Shown here: one piece after another, positions 44,426 to 58,906 of the stretch | How positions within the stretch are numbered: position 1 is the stretch's first letter | How the letters are laid out: every line of letters starts with the position of its first letter | DNA from: Cyathus striatus | Lineage: Eukaryota > Basidiomycota > Agaricomycetes > Agaricales > Nidulariaceae | Reading direction: 5' to 3' | Assembly: GCA_025738555.1 (NCBI GenBank) | Contig: JAOVFP010000018.1 | Location: 2,976,001 to 3,040,000, forward strand | DNA: 64,000 bases | The notes under the pieces: generated by a model | Database searches by the model: none | What the model was told of the DNA's origin: nothing | Seen by the model: only the letters and a program-made list of their open reading frames with translations | Position numbers and translations under genes: made by a program

Positions 44426-47012
44426 CCCTGATGCAGCAGCAAGCAGGACGGGAGGAGGGGCGTGCTCAGCGGCACGGTTGGTGATGTGGCGCTGAAAAGG
44501 AGGCGCTGTTGACTGAAAAGCATGGTGTTAGCGTACTGGGGATAGAGGGACGATAAAGAGGATGGGCGGGGGAGGGAGATGGGTGCCGGGAGGAGAGAGG
44601 GAGGGTGAATGGGATGAGTAGGAAAATGCTCACTCCGACTCAAAGAGTTGGTTTCCGATCCCGTCGCCGCTCAGACTGTCGAATGTCCGCTCTGGACCGA
44701 AATTCGCCAGGGATTCAGCTTAGTCTTGTTGTCTAAAAACGTTACTGGGGTCGTGTAGAGTCGTCAGATTAGCAGAAGGCGAGTTGAGGCTGAGGAGGAG
44801 ACAGTGAGCTCGCCTAGGCTATATTCAGGATATCGGAGGAAGGAAGAAGAGCCTGCCTGGTTGGCATTACAGCCCTCACTCAAAACGTGCGAACTTGGCC
44901 AGCCATCTGTAAACAAAACCTTATTTAGACCCAGCCCCATCTCCCTTCATTCAACTCTCTGCTCTGCCATCTTCTAGTCTGCTTGGAAGGGTGGCCAGTA
45001 GCGGGTCCGACCTGATCTTTATCCTCCCCGGCGTTCAACGTGACCCTCGGGACTCTCTCAGAGCCGACCTCTGTCTCCGACTGAACCTACCGACTCCGCT
45101 CCCACTCAGTCAACTCTCTTCATTTTCTCGACCGCAAGCACACGTTACGATACGTATCAGCTTCCTGCCAATTCAGTGCACAGCGTGGTTCTCATGCACT
45201 ACATACTCGTAAGACACGGCCCTTGTCTTCCTGCGTGGCTCTCCGCCGTGAACGGTTAAACGTCATCCAGTGATAAGTAGCTTCACTCAGCTTCGGGGTT
45301 TCTTTGTATGTCACTCTCTGTCAACAACGTGAACGCGTCGATGCCTTGATTTGATGTCCATCTGCCCTCTTGCGGGGAAGATCAATGGCAAGACATGTTC
45401 TCTTGATAGCCCTGCTCTATCAGTACCTCTGCGTCTTGATGAACGACCTTGACAGCGGGGCAGCGCCTCCAAGTCATACGACTTCGACTTCGAAGCCTTC
45501 TTCGGTTCCAAGTCCCAACGTTTTACCGGGTGAGTTGCTTAGACTGGTCCCCGGTTCCCTCTATTGTTAATTTCATCTTAACCTATCTATTATTTCATCC
45601 TCCTCTTGCCATATGAACTTTTGTGGACCTCACCATTTAGTCCGCGATGATGACACTATGCAAATCGTTCCCATCATCACTGCCATTTCGTCCCCGATGG
45701 GATAACCCACCCCTCGTCTATCTTACCAAACTCCTCTCCCGCGGAAAAGGCAATTTTTTTCCTATGCGAATGATGAACATCGCGTGGGCGATTTAGGTAT
45801 TTTACTCCTTCAAGTCATGTCCCTACCACCGCCGCTCGTTAGTGTGTCCTCGCTCCATTGGACATTAAATGAAAATCTAACTGGCAATGTCGCACGTCAT
45901 CAAGTCCAAAATATTTCTGGACGCCCAAGAATAGTCGGACGAAATTATGGTCTATTTTCTCAGACTTCAGAAAGGTGGTCTAATATTGGCACCCAGCTGT
46001 ATCATCGTACCTTCACGACTACTCTAGGTCTGCGACGATACAACACCCTATAAGCTATCGTTTATCTCGTCTTACCTCCAATTTCTCGTATCTTCTCCAG
46101 AGGACTTTAATAGAACTGCTTATCGGACCCATATGATATCCGGCAATCACGAGCAACCAACTCAGAACTCACCGGAAAGCACCAGATCTCGAAGAATCTC
46201 CATAATTCGCCACATCTTATGCAAGCTTGATCACGAAAGACGTCTAACAACTTATCCATATTGAGACTGGGACGATTTCAAACCCACAACAGTGAATATC
46301 ACTCCAATATAGAACTCTCTCTCGCGCATTTTCCCCAATTCGTATGTTTCTCTATGCTTCCTACTCTGCTCCGCCCGGGCCTCCGCACTTCAGGTTCAAC
46401 ACTTGATGGGCACATAAATCTTAACCAGAAGATCACTCCCAGTTCTTTACATTCTGGCCAATTGGAAAATGGCCACGGACCAGGTCAAGACCAGGTGATC
46501 TCCTGTGTCCAAAGTTTGAAGTTCCGTCGTATCAAATCTACTATAGTATCTTAGTCTATGATATATGACAGCACGTGCTTGAGTTTCATCTTCGGGGGCT
46601 ATTTCCCTGGCGATGATGGTGTTTCGGTTTGGGATATATAACGTTCACTTACGCCGCCTCTCAAGAAGGTATAATTTCTTTCATTGTCCATAAATTACTT
46701 AATGGCGATTTTCGCGGCGTAGGTCTCGCGCCCACGACGTAAGATGTGGTGGGAGCCACTCGTGTTTTTGCGCTGGCCGTTTACGTGGTAAATTTGCCGT
46801 CCCACCTCCCAGGTTTCAGGTAAAAGATATAATATACGAGTAATGAGAATTCAGTTGCTTAGAACGCGTTTGAGACCTCTGGACGCTTCGGTACGTCGCC
46901 GTTTCGTTGTTCTCGTTGATTAGCCTCTTACCGCTAACGTTTAGGACATACTGTACTGCCACACCAGGTTCTAGACATTGTACGACATCTTGGCGTGTGG
47001 TCCGAACTTCGA
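44426..47012. other. Intergenic, about 2.6 kb
   Basis: This is the largest gene-free stretch apart from the elements. It should hold the promoter and 5' leader of the Zn2Cys6 gene (left part is CT-rich on the minus strand) and the promoter of the F-box-like gene at 47013. Small plus-strand frames (for example from 45385, with a hydrophobic start MARHVLLIALLYQYLCV, and 45784-46053) are unsupported. A small spliced gene cannot be excluded. Confidence 0.3.
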
Positions 47013-48364
47013 ATGATGTCAATAAAGGTCCCACAAGAAATTTTAGAGTGCATTATCGACCACCTCCATGACGATATCCCGACGCTTAAGTCTTGCTCAC
47101 TCGTCGGTCAGCGTTTTCGAGCAGCTTCACAGCCTCTTATTTTCAAGTGTATTTCCCTCCTACCGACGGAAGAAGTTTACTCCGCAAGAGAGACGACCGG
47201 GAGCAGTTACAGCTCCCGGTTTCTTGATCTTTTACAAACGTCACCACACATTGCTTTGTATGTTCGGAGCTTGATTATTAAGGAGGGAAGTCTGTTCGTG
47301 ACTCTCAGGCCCAGCGGTACAAGAGGCAACGGAGCTCAGATGCCACTGATTAACCGCCAACTTTGGGTGGCAAAGGATGTAACGCTTCCACTTGTCATTA
47401 GCTGCCTTGGTCGTCTTTCCTCCATTTCTCTACTCTTTCAAGATGGCCCTATGAGACTCTGGTGCTCTCTTCCGACGTCGTTGAAAGCTGCCTTGAAAGA
47501 TGCATTCCGTCTTCCTACCATGCACCATCTGGAACTGCAAAACATCAGTTTCCGTCACCCGATGGAACTGGGCGCACTGTACGACGGTTGTACAGCGCTG
47601 AAACATGTATCCCTCCATTCCATCAGAGGGACCGACATCATTCCGTTCCCGATGGCGCACGAAATCGGTTATTATCATCCCTTCGATCCGAACACACGAG
47701 TGAAGATAGAAAATCTGACGATTGCTACTCTGGAACAAAGCCATCCACCACTTCTCAGCTGGCTCTTAGGTCCGAGCTCGTCCTTGGACTTAACAAATCT
47801 CCGGAAATTATTCCTCCCAGCTACTGGAATGTTGGAACTCTGCAATATCCTCAGCATCATTCAAGACGTTTCTACAGTTGTCGAAGAGATCACCTTCGCG
47901 GAAGACTTGTGCCTCCGTAAGTCGAACCTCCCAGAAGACCGTGGAGAGTCATTGAGTTAATTACAGCTTATGGTGTTCAACATTCCCTCGATCCAGATAT
48001 CAGTGCATTTAGGAAATTAAGGCTTCTCAGGGTCGGGATTGTCGTGTTTTACACGCCTGATGAGTGCCAAGACAGCACTGTGAAGTGGCTTGCGCGTTTA
48101 TTGTCCACCATTCGCAGTGATTGCGATTCGCTTGAGGTACATATCTCAGTATTCATTGACAATGCTTCGTTATTTCGACGGAGGGATTGGGAAGTATTAG
48201 ACACAGCACTTGCAAGCTGTTTGTCTGCGAAAGTTCTCAGAAATGTTAATTTCAACCTCTGTGCTGTTAGTACGCAGGAGCAGGAAACTCTGTATGATAT
48301 GTTGAATGAGGCAATGTCTCATTTACATGTACGTCGACATAGTCAGAAGGTCGCTGTGATATGA
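47013..48364 (+). CDS. F-box/LRR-like protein, two exons, 433 aa
   Basis: Exons are 47013-47916 and 47967-48364 with a 50-bp GT-AG intron (47917-47966) in phase 1. The start MMSIKVPQEILECIIDHLHDD followed by LKSCSLVGQRFRAASQPLIF is an F-box-like module. LRR-like strands follow (TMHHLELQNI, ALKHVSLHSI, NLRKLFLPAT, FRKLRLLRVGI). It belongs to the same broad class as the genes at 17576 and 19361 but is diverged. The frame also reads a few codons upstream without an ATG, so 47013 is the first usable start. Likely an SCF adaptor. Confidence 0.78.
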
Positions 48365-49052
48365 TCAGTTAAGTGTTTTCGACGGTTCCGTCGGACTTTT
48401 TTTGTCATATACTATTATTGAACCTATATTATTTCCAGACGCGTGGATAATGTCTACAAATATAGTCTGGTCTTAATGAGATTTGTGAAATCGACCTTCT
48501 TGTTTTAGGATCTGTCTTGGATCTGTCATTTGCGTGTCCGAAAGTGATCAGATTCGATGGTTTATCAGCACGAGGTATTGGTCTTTCTCGCAGGGATTCG
48601 ATCACTTCCCGCATGAATCGCCTGTCAGCTTACGCAAAAGCCATCTTACTGGCATTTATATCTTTGTACTCAACCAGGGAAACACTGTAAGTAGAAATAG
48701 TAAATCTGGAAATGGTTGCAGGTCCTTCCAGGCGCTGCATCTAACGCGCGCTTTCTTGCCCACATCAACACGCCTTGCGCCGCTTATTAAAATTCCTATC
48801 GAACTAGGAGCTTTTCACGTTGTCTAGTGCAGGTACAGTGATCAATTCTTTTGCATCATGGTGCATCGATCCTTCTATTGTACATCACAGGCAAAGTTAT
48901 CCTATAATTCACGCGACTGCATTCTTCATTCGACCTGTCCACAAGATTGAAGCGCCGCTAACTTCGGTGCTCTTATACCTGGCCGTTTAATTATCCGTTC
49001 ATGTTTTACGTTCACTTACGAACCGCCTGACGTTGTCATTGTCTTTACCAAA
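48365..49052. other. Intergenic
   Basis: About 690 bp lie between two plus-strand genes. Short frames only. Contains the 3' end of the F-box-like gene and the promoter of the DUF6535 gene. Confidence 0.35.
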
Positions 49053-51392
49053 ATGTATCAAGGTTCCAAAGCAAGAAAAAACAGACCTGGGAAATCCATG
49101 GTAAGTGTTGAACTTTTGAACATTAGTATTATTGTCAATTGAATCTTCCCTTGTCTACAGACGATTTCTACAAGTACTCAAGGGTCGAATTCGCGAAGCA
49201 CTTCAACCACATGCTCTCTAAACCCGGAGCTAACTAGCAAAAGGAAATCTGATTCCAGCTTTATTCCAGCGTCGCCCACGGAAGTTTATGATACTCACGA
49301 ATTAAACAATCGCGTAAGTTCATTTTAGAACGTGAATTAAACGTATCTTTTAATAGATTATGATTAGGACAACGAGCAGCCGTGGACATGGGATCAACCA
49401 TATCACCACGATATCCCACGAGCTGAGGATTCAGATCCTTGGGAGATATGCTACGAACTCTCTAAGAAATACGACGATGATCTAATTGGCGCTTGGCGCG
49501 ACGAGGTTGAGCACTTGTTAATTTTTGTGCGTAACTTGTCTTCTGCAAAGTTATATTTACTGCTTAGTGAGTTATTAACTTCTATTAAATTTAGGCTGGC
49601 CTTTTCTCGGCCGTGGTGACAGCTTTTGCCGTTGAGTCTTACAAAGGACTTCAATCAGACCCAACTGAATCAACGATCGTTCTCCTTGCTTTGATCGCAG
49701 CTCAACTTGGAGCGAACTCCACTTTGATACAACCGTTATCTCCTATATCTGGGGGTCGCTCCCCTCACCTACGACATCTTTAAATGTTCAACTGAACGTA
49801 TTTCACTTTCTGAGTCTCACACTGAGTATCAGCACAGTTCTCATCGGTATACTCTGCCTACAGTGGTTACGAGAGTACGATCATGATGTAGGACTACCTC
49901 ATAAAGATAGCGTTGGTTTACGGCAAATGCGTTTTGAAGGTCTTTTGGCATGGAAAGTGCCTAACATTTTATCTGCGCTGCCAGTGATTCTACAGCTTGC
50001 CCTCGTGTTATTTTTCATAGGTTTATTGGAGCTACTTTGGTCTCTAGATAAGGTTGTCGCATCTCTGGTCACTGTAGCCGTTGGCCTGACCCTTCTATTC
50101 CTTGTGATCACAACCGTCATCCCCACACTCCAGTATTTCCTCGTGCATGGAAGCTCTCTGCAAGTTCCTCAGTGCCCATATAAATCGCCACAGTCGTGGG
50201 CATTTCATAAGCTTATCAGACGTATAGTGTGGTTGGCATCCAAGAGTCGTCCTGGGTTCTTGACAGCCGTCTGGAGGGCCACCAGGAGACGCTTACGTTA
50301 TGTAGACTCACTCAAAGACGAAAATTGGGCAGAATACGATAATAGGTGGTACACTACTAGGAAAAATGCGAGTCCGGACTCGGACACTATTAATGCGTTA
50401 GTGTGGATCGAAAAAACTTACGCCGCTCCAAGGGTCGATGTCATTCAAACTATCGTGCATTGTATGAGGGATATCTCTCATCAAGCAATCACCAAACAAG
50501 CAGCAGTTCCGTCCAACGTATTAGACGGGCTAGATCCTCCTGCAAAGCGAAAGGACGTAGCGATAACTTTCTTTTTGGAACGTCATCGAAATCGACACCC
50601 TGAACTATCAGTTCCCCATTTGGAGTCAGTAATCCGTGCAATTAACAGTAATTCTGCTTTGATCCCTTACTATCGTTGGCCCATTCACGATATATCTGAC
50701 CTTCCCAGCGGTGAGAGATCCTAAAATTTCACCGAATATTCGTGCTTATAGTCGTTTTAGACGTTATAACTCAGTTCTTAATGTCTGTTAAGACACTGAT
50801 ATCTAGCGGTAGAGTTTTGAACTCTCAGGACGTCGGTTGTATCTGGGATTTGATACATATTATTTTATCGAGACAAACAGTCGTCACAAATAAAGAGAGC
50901 CCTCGCTGGAAACGCCTATCCTTTGATATAATGGAACAGCTTCAGCAATTTTCAAGTCGACTTGTGACAGCCTACTCCGTGGACAGTATAAGTAAAGAGA
51001 TACATTCGGAGCATGCTCATCTGCGGACCGATAAACTCGTCCCGCATAGTATCCATAACATAGACCCATCCAGCGACTCAAAGGACTCGAACCCGTCGGA
51101 AATAGTTATAGCATGTGCCCGTGGCCTGATACGCGTTTTCCCTGTTCTCAATCAAGAAGAATTATTCTCCCAATTTAATGTTCCCACCTGGAAGGTAAAC
51201 ATGGTTAACAATTTGAATGATTGCGTGACCAAACTGGGTGGTGCCTCGAAAGTTTTTGGGCCTATGGTAAGGAAGCTTTGGGATAAATTACTGCATCAAA
51301 CTCTGCCTCCTGATGTACATTTGGACGTCGAGGGCTTGAATACCCCTAGTCAGGAGACTGTTGGTGCTAGTGGTAATAACGGTGTACCGTAG
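49053..51392 (+). pseudogene. DUF6535-family membrane protein with one apparent frameshift (about 705 aa if intact)
   Basis: Exons: 49053-49100, 49161-49313, 49368-49526, 49595-50710 and 50752-51392; introns 60, 54, 68 and 41 bp. The DUF6535 region, common in Agaricomycetes and of unknown function, is clear: WEICYELSKKYDDDLIGAWRDEV region, then membrane segments AGLFSAVVTAFAVESY, STIVLLALIAAQLG, FHFLSLTLSISTVLIGILC with LQWLREY, LPVILQLALVLFFIGLLELL and VAVGLTLLFLVITTVIP. Between QPLSPISGG and SLPSPTTSLNVQLNVFHF the frame shifts at a run of five G (49751-49755). One base appears missing, because the sum of exons is one short of a multiple of three. No acceptable intron explains it without deleting a conserved membrane segment. 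Everything else is open, so this is a recent pseudogene or a sequence error. Confidence 0.75.
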
Positions 51393-53493
51393 ACTACGCA
51401 TTGATAATTTCGAGAATCATGTCTGTCAAATACTAGTTTTGGGGGCGACGAAAGCTTGGGGATAGTAACTGTAACATGTTCTGTTTTATGATAAGTATTC
51501 GGACGTCAGGACAGGAGCATCTAGGCTAGTCAGGGGCTTCTATATTGATAGTCCGTTAGCATCATTACTGGTACAGTGGTAATAGAAACAATACAAGTTT
51601 TATTATGCATTGAGCATCACGTCGGTTGAAGACTGCGCCGTCAGAGTTCCATTCAACACTAGGATGAAATTGCAATGCATGTACTTTACAGCATGTTGAT
51701 GGTAATACAGCAATGATAAATGTGTAGCTCCCGTCGCAGCCCTGTCCGATCTAGAGCACAAACATTGTTAACGATTCACAATACTAGTGAAAATTTACAT
51801 TCGGTCAGGATCTAGTTATGAGATCTCGGCGGTAGGTAAGTTTGAAACTTGTCAAGTCGGTTAGTTATTATGCAATGTATTGAAGTACAAATGAAGCATT
51901 ATCGATATGTACTTATCGTTTTGTTCCAACATGCATGATCTACACGTTACTCCATGGCCCTGTAAACTTGGCATCGATATGATTTTGAACTGTAATACAC
52001 CGTGTAACGGTGCGTTATCTCTGTAAGCAGCCGTCAGCAGACTCTTGATAAATTATCATAAACCTATCGATCGTCGAGACTTGAGTACCCTGTCGGCCAT
52101 GACGCATCCATGCACTGCGAGCTGGTTATCCGAAGATTGTCTAAATAAGTAGTAATTCCTACAGTTTATGACGAGAGAATTTGCGCCGCTGTAACCGTCC
52201 AGCACGGACCAACTCAAGCTTGCTCAACCGTGAGAAGAACGGACCGTCGCGGTCGCGATGAAGATATTCTCCTCTCTGCTTCTTCTTACGAAAAAACGAC
52301 CCTTTTTTCTGGAGGCTTTCTCACTGTTACACATTGCTCACAAATACATTCTTCTAAATGGACAACGAATGTGGTCATGCATCTGTGCCTCAGACCTCTG
52401 CGCAGCTCAGCTGCTTCTAACCAAACAGGGACCAACATGCTCCAACTCCCTGCATGGCCGACGACTCCATTTACACTCCTCCTATAGCTCGGTCGATGTT
52501 CTATTCTACACGTTCCTCAACGACGGTGGTTCGTGGCATCGGACCGCGCTCACCAATTTCAGTTGGGGTAGGCGGGTTCGATGGGAGCGTACTCGTAGAT
52601 GTCACACTAAAGGCAGGTACAAATGTATTTTTTTCAATGTATGCTCCAGAACACATTTACTCCTAGCCTCGCACATTTCGACGTGTGGGGGCTGCTAAAT
52701 GCTTTAACCAAAAGATTTCAACCGTTTGTTACACCCATTAGTGTGCGGCGTAGTGGGATATGCATGGTTGTATCTTTAAGAGGGGGACGGATATCATCAT
52801 CGGTGGTCATGTTGGATTCATAACTACGCAGGTAAGTAGGCATATCAATCTACATGAATTAATAGAAACACAATCTCACATTAGATTAAGTTAAATGACC
52901 TTCCATGCCCTCGAGCTTTCATTATGAAAATCCCGTCTTTAGAGAACCAAGACCTTCTTTCTCGTCGCACGGCCCGGAGTAGCCCTCAGATTAAACGGTG
53001 ATTCCACAGTTACCCCCTATTCCGTGCTCAATCTTGCCCCTACGGACGACGAGGCACCATCGTGACATCGGCTTCGCGGAATCCATCTAACACTAACGGG
53101 ATATTCGATCCAGATATGCGGATTTCCCTATTGGGCGCTCGGTGACCGTGAGCACCTTTCCTATCGGTTAACTGAAAACATACTGTAAGCGCCCCCTAAA
53201 ACCGTTGCCTTAGCCGCGGCCACCTGGTTTAAACGCGACTTGTCTTAGATTCTGCGTTGGCCGAAATCTCAAAACACAGCACTTTATTGGCTGTTGCAAT
53301 GTAATCGAATTGAAACCTGCGTTTGGATGACATCAGTACGCCTTGCTTCGGCCACATTTCTTCATTACTTCCGGCCAATTTTATAGCTGGTGTTTCACAC
53401 CCTGGATTGTTCTACTTCTTTTACATAGACTCTCGTGTTCTACCTCTTCAATATTCTTATCTCCCTCCACGGATTATCTCTCGTACGCTAACC
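51393..53493. other. Intergenic, about 2.1 kb
   Basis: No gene is well supported. Overlapping plus-strand frames at 52230-52700 (for example a 70-codon frame starting MADDSIYTPPIARSM at 52454) might be exons of a small unknown gene, but I could not assemble a consistent spliced model. No repeat was recognised. Confidence 0.3.
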
Positions 53494-54208
53494 ATGGACG
53501 CTCCCCCCCGCCCCCTTTCGCCCGTTAACTTTGCCTCTGGGTCATTGGTGAACTGGGATTCAGATACGACTATTTCGCCCAAATCAGAGCCATATTCACC
53601 CAGTAGCTCTGAGTTACATGTCCGTCATCCCACCGTATCACCGTCCAACAGTATTGGATCCACTGGCGCCTACTATGATCACCTATTTTCGTGCGCTATG
53701 GTATGCAATCTATTAGCCGTTCGACGATATACTTACCTCTTTATAGGATGTCCTTCCACTACCATGCTACAAATGTGCTGCCAGTCTAGCTATTGCGGGG
53801 CCCGATGAGATACTGCGCTCGAGTTACGAAGAACGACAAGTGGCGCTGCAAGGGTATCAAGTGGCACAAGTGGCTATCCAACGATGCACCGCTCTTCTCA
53901 ACCACTACAGAATACGACTCAACAATATCAAGTCACAACCGGGGCAGTATGCTGCCAACCCACAGAGATATCACGAGGAGAAAATCCAGTGCATGGGGCA
54001 GGTGGAAAGCGGTGAGAGAGAACTAAATCATTGCCGCGAAACGTGTGCGAAAACAAAGGCGGCACTGCGGCGGGCGGATCGTACGCTGACCATGGCACGG
54101 AGATTTTGTCAAATTTCAAAGGAGCCCAGAGCGCAGTCGCATAGCTTGCTGCTTAGTGATAGCAAACCCCCGGCAAAAGTCAGCGAAACGACACTGCGGC
54201 GTTGGTGA
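53494..54208 (+). CDS. Unknown protein, two exons, 222 aa
   Basis: Exons are 53494-53700 and 53747-54208 with a 46-bp GT-AG intron (53701-53746) in phase 0. The ATG sits in good context (ACCATGG). Residues 1-69 are Pro/Ser-rich and probably disordered (SPKSEPYSPSSSELHV). After the intron comes LPLPCYKCAASLAIAG with a CxxC, then about 100 residues of mostly helical, Gln/Arg-rich sequence with coiled-coil character (YEERQVALQGYQVAQVAIQR; ERELNHCRETCAKTKAALRR). I do not recognise the family. Splicing with a continuous frame is the main evidence that it is real. Confidence 0.6.
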
Positions 54209-56875
<2,667 letters not shown>

Positions 56876-57616
56876 ATAACACAAAAGTAGAGTCAATTAG
56901 ACAACTAGATAAAGTGCTAGAAGTGTGAAGTCGACTAGAATTGATATCTCTCGATGTAGATGCTTCTCACTTTCTTCTGAGCTATGATTAGCTTTGCTAC
57001 TCAAGCCGAGGTTTATTCGAGTCCATTGTCTGAAACTCTAACATGACATCCACGGTATCCTTGTAGGCGGCCGACCTTGCAACTTGTCCACTCTTCCATG
57101 TTGTTCTGTAGCATGTGCTTCACAGAAACTCGTGAGCACAATGCGAGACTCGATGGTTATTGCTCAAACCGCCGGATGCCGCCACCGCACAGTTCGGAAT
57201 TTCAACTCTCTGGTACACTGACCTCAACATCATTCTACTCCATGAACTTGCATTGCCTCAAGCCTCCTAAAAGGAAACTCTGAGCTTGTCAGACATTTAG
57301 AGAATGCTTTACATTGATGACTTGATGCTTTATTGGATAGACAAGGGGCAGCGAACGCACGGGGCTATATTCAACTGATCTCTGGGCAATCGTGATGTCT
57401 TCTCAGAACCATTATAATGATGCCCATGGCCCTACGGACGCCCACACTCCTCTTGCCTTTCCCTTTCACCGTTCTCCCCAACGGCTTTGCGAGCAACCCC
57501 TACAACACTGACGGATCCTGGGAATATAGCCGCTATCACAGAGTGCGTATCGTACGATATAAGTGCATGAGTCACATCTTTTCTTACCCCAACCCCCAGT
57601 GCTTGCACCAACAGCC
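56876..57616. other. Intergenic
   Basis: About 740 bp between two plus-strand genes. Short frames at 57394-57560 might be a 5' exon of the following gene (a donor GTGCGT near 57541 and acceptor near 57598 exist), but I could not make a convincing joined frame. Confidence 0.35.
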
Positions 57617-58633
57617 ATGGCAGCCGTAACCACCAACCTATTCCCCGCAGTAGCAGTAGAGAAACTCCTGCTCAAGATGTCTTCCTCCCGAGTCCTTATA
57701 TCCTTCTCTGCGCTAGCTATGCTGCTATCTGTCTCCTGCAACGCCTCTCCCGATGCTCTAGGATACTTCACTGAGGAGCGGTTAGACCGCTCACGGAAAT
57801 ACGCTGCGCTAAAGAAGGCACAGATGATCAACGAGGAGAAGATACGCATGATAGAAGAGCAACGACGGGAGATCCTTGCTTCTAAGCCGTTCAGGTTCTC
57901 CGACCTCCCAGTTGAGATCTGTTTGCTTATCCTAGAACAATGCTCCATAGACTGCTTTATCCCCCTCCTCCAAGTATCCCGCACGATCCAGCGGTTCACG
58001 TACAAAGCATGTCTCCCCAGGCTAGGCATAACACTCGTCAATTCCGAAAAAATCGCATCGCTGAAGGCGTGGTTGTACACGCACCAGTCGTTCCGTCCCT
58101 ACCTGCGACACCTATGGATCGAGCCGTGGAACGATGAGGACTTTGACGCGTGCGTGGATATTCTGCAACAGTGCACAAAGGTGGAGTCCATAGTGTGCGT
58201 TGCGCAGATGCTTGAAGCTGCAGTGGGATCCTCAGCTCAATTGCGTCACCTCTCCTGTCGCAGTCTTACTCTCCCCAACTCGAGCAGCAGGACTCTCCCT
58301 TCGCTAGCTGGAACCCCAGCCGGCGCAGAATTCCTCGCAAGGCTGACGCATTTGCGCGTTATGGGGCAAACTGCACCCAGTGAAATACACTTCCCCAACC
58401 TCACGCACTTGTCGTATTGCATCGATGCGACGGGGGATAATGTGTCCCATAGCGAGGAGATGTATCCAAAGTTAGAAAAGGTCATTTTGACGCAGTGGAG
58501 GAAGAGTGCTGGCGGTGTTCGGATTTCGAGATCGAGGAGTAAGAATGTATTTGGGTTTGAGTTGCCCCAGAAGTGGAGCGAGAGGACGATGTGGCGGGAT
58601 GATGTGCGTGGACGGGGGATTTGGGACCTTTGA
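57617..58633 (+). CDS. F-box-like protein, about 338 aa
   Basis: The frame has a hydrophobic N-terminal stretch (SRVLISFSALAMLLSVSC), a charged helix (KYAALKKAQMINEEKIRMIEEQ) and an F-box-like motif at about residues 96-135 (FRFSDLPVEICLLILEQCS, then LLQVSRTIQRFTYKACLPRL). LRR-like strands follow (YLRHLWIEPW, AQLRHLSCRSLTLP, RLTHLRVMG, NLTHLSYCID, YPKLEKVILTQW). The start at 57617 (GCCATGG) was chosen; the frame is open 18 codons further up and an upstream exon is possible. It is not close to the other F-box families here. SCF adaptor role is inferred. Confidence 0.72.
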   Translation: MAAVTTNLFPAVAVEKLLLKMSSSRVLISFSALAMLLSVSCNASPDALGYFTEERLDRSRKYAALKKAQMINEEKIRMIEEQRREILASKPFRFSDLPVEICLLILEQCSIDCFIPLLQVSRTIQRFTYKACLPRLGITLVNSEKIASLKAWLYTHQSFRPYLRHLWIEPWNDEDFDACVDILQQCTKVESIVCVAQMLEAAVGSSAQLRHLSCRSLTLPNSSSRTLPSLAGTPAGAEFLARLTHLRVMGQTAPSEIHFPNLTHLSYCIDATGDNVSHSEEMYPKLEKVILTQWRKSAGGVRISRSRSKNVFGFELPQKWSERTMWRDDVRGRGIWDL

Positions 58634-58906
58634 GTGTGTTCTGTTCATTTACCTTTCCTTTTTCTTTCCCAACATCAAGTCGTCGCTCCTTAACATTGTA
58701 CCGTCTATCTCACCATCTTATTTATTCCAGCATGATTTATCATACACTTCTTATTCTTTTCTAACTCATTCCACACCGGCCTACCATATCTATGAATACA
58801 TAAGTTGCTTACATTTGTTCCTAGTATCCTATGAATAGAGATACCCAATCAACGCATACGTCCAAGCACCATCTGCACCATCCACACCAACATCTGGAGC
58901 CTTATG

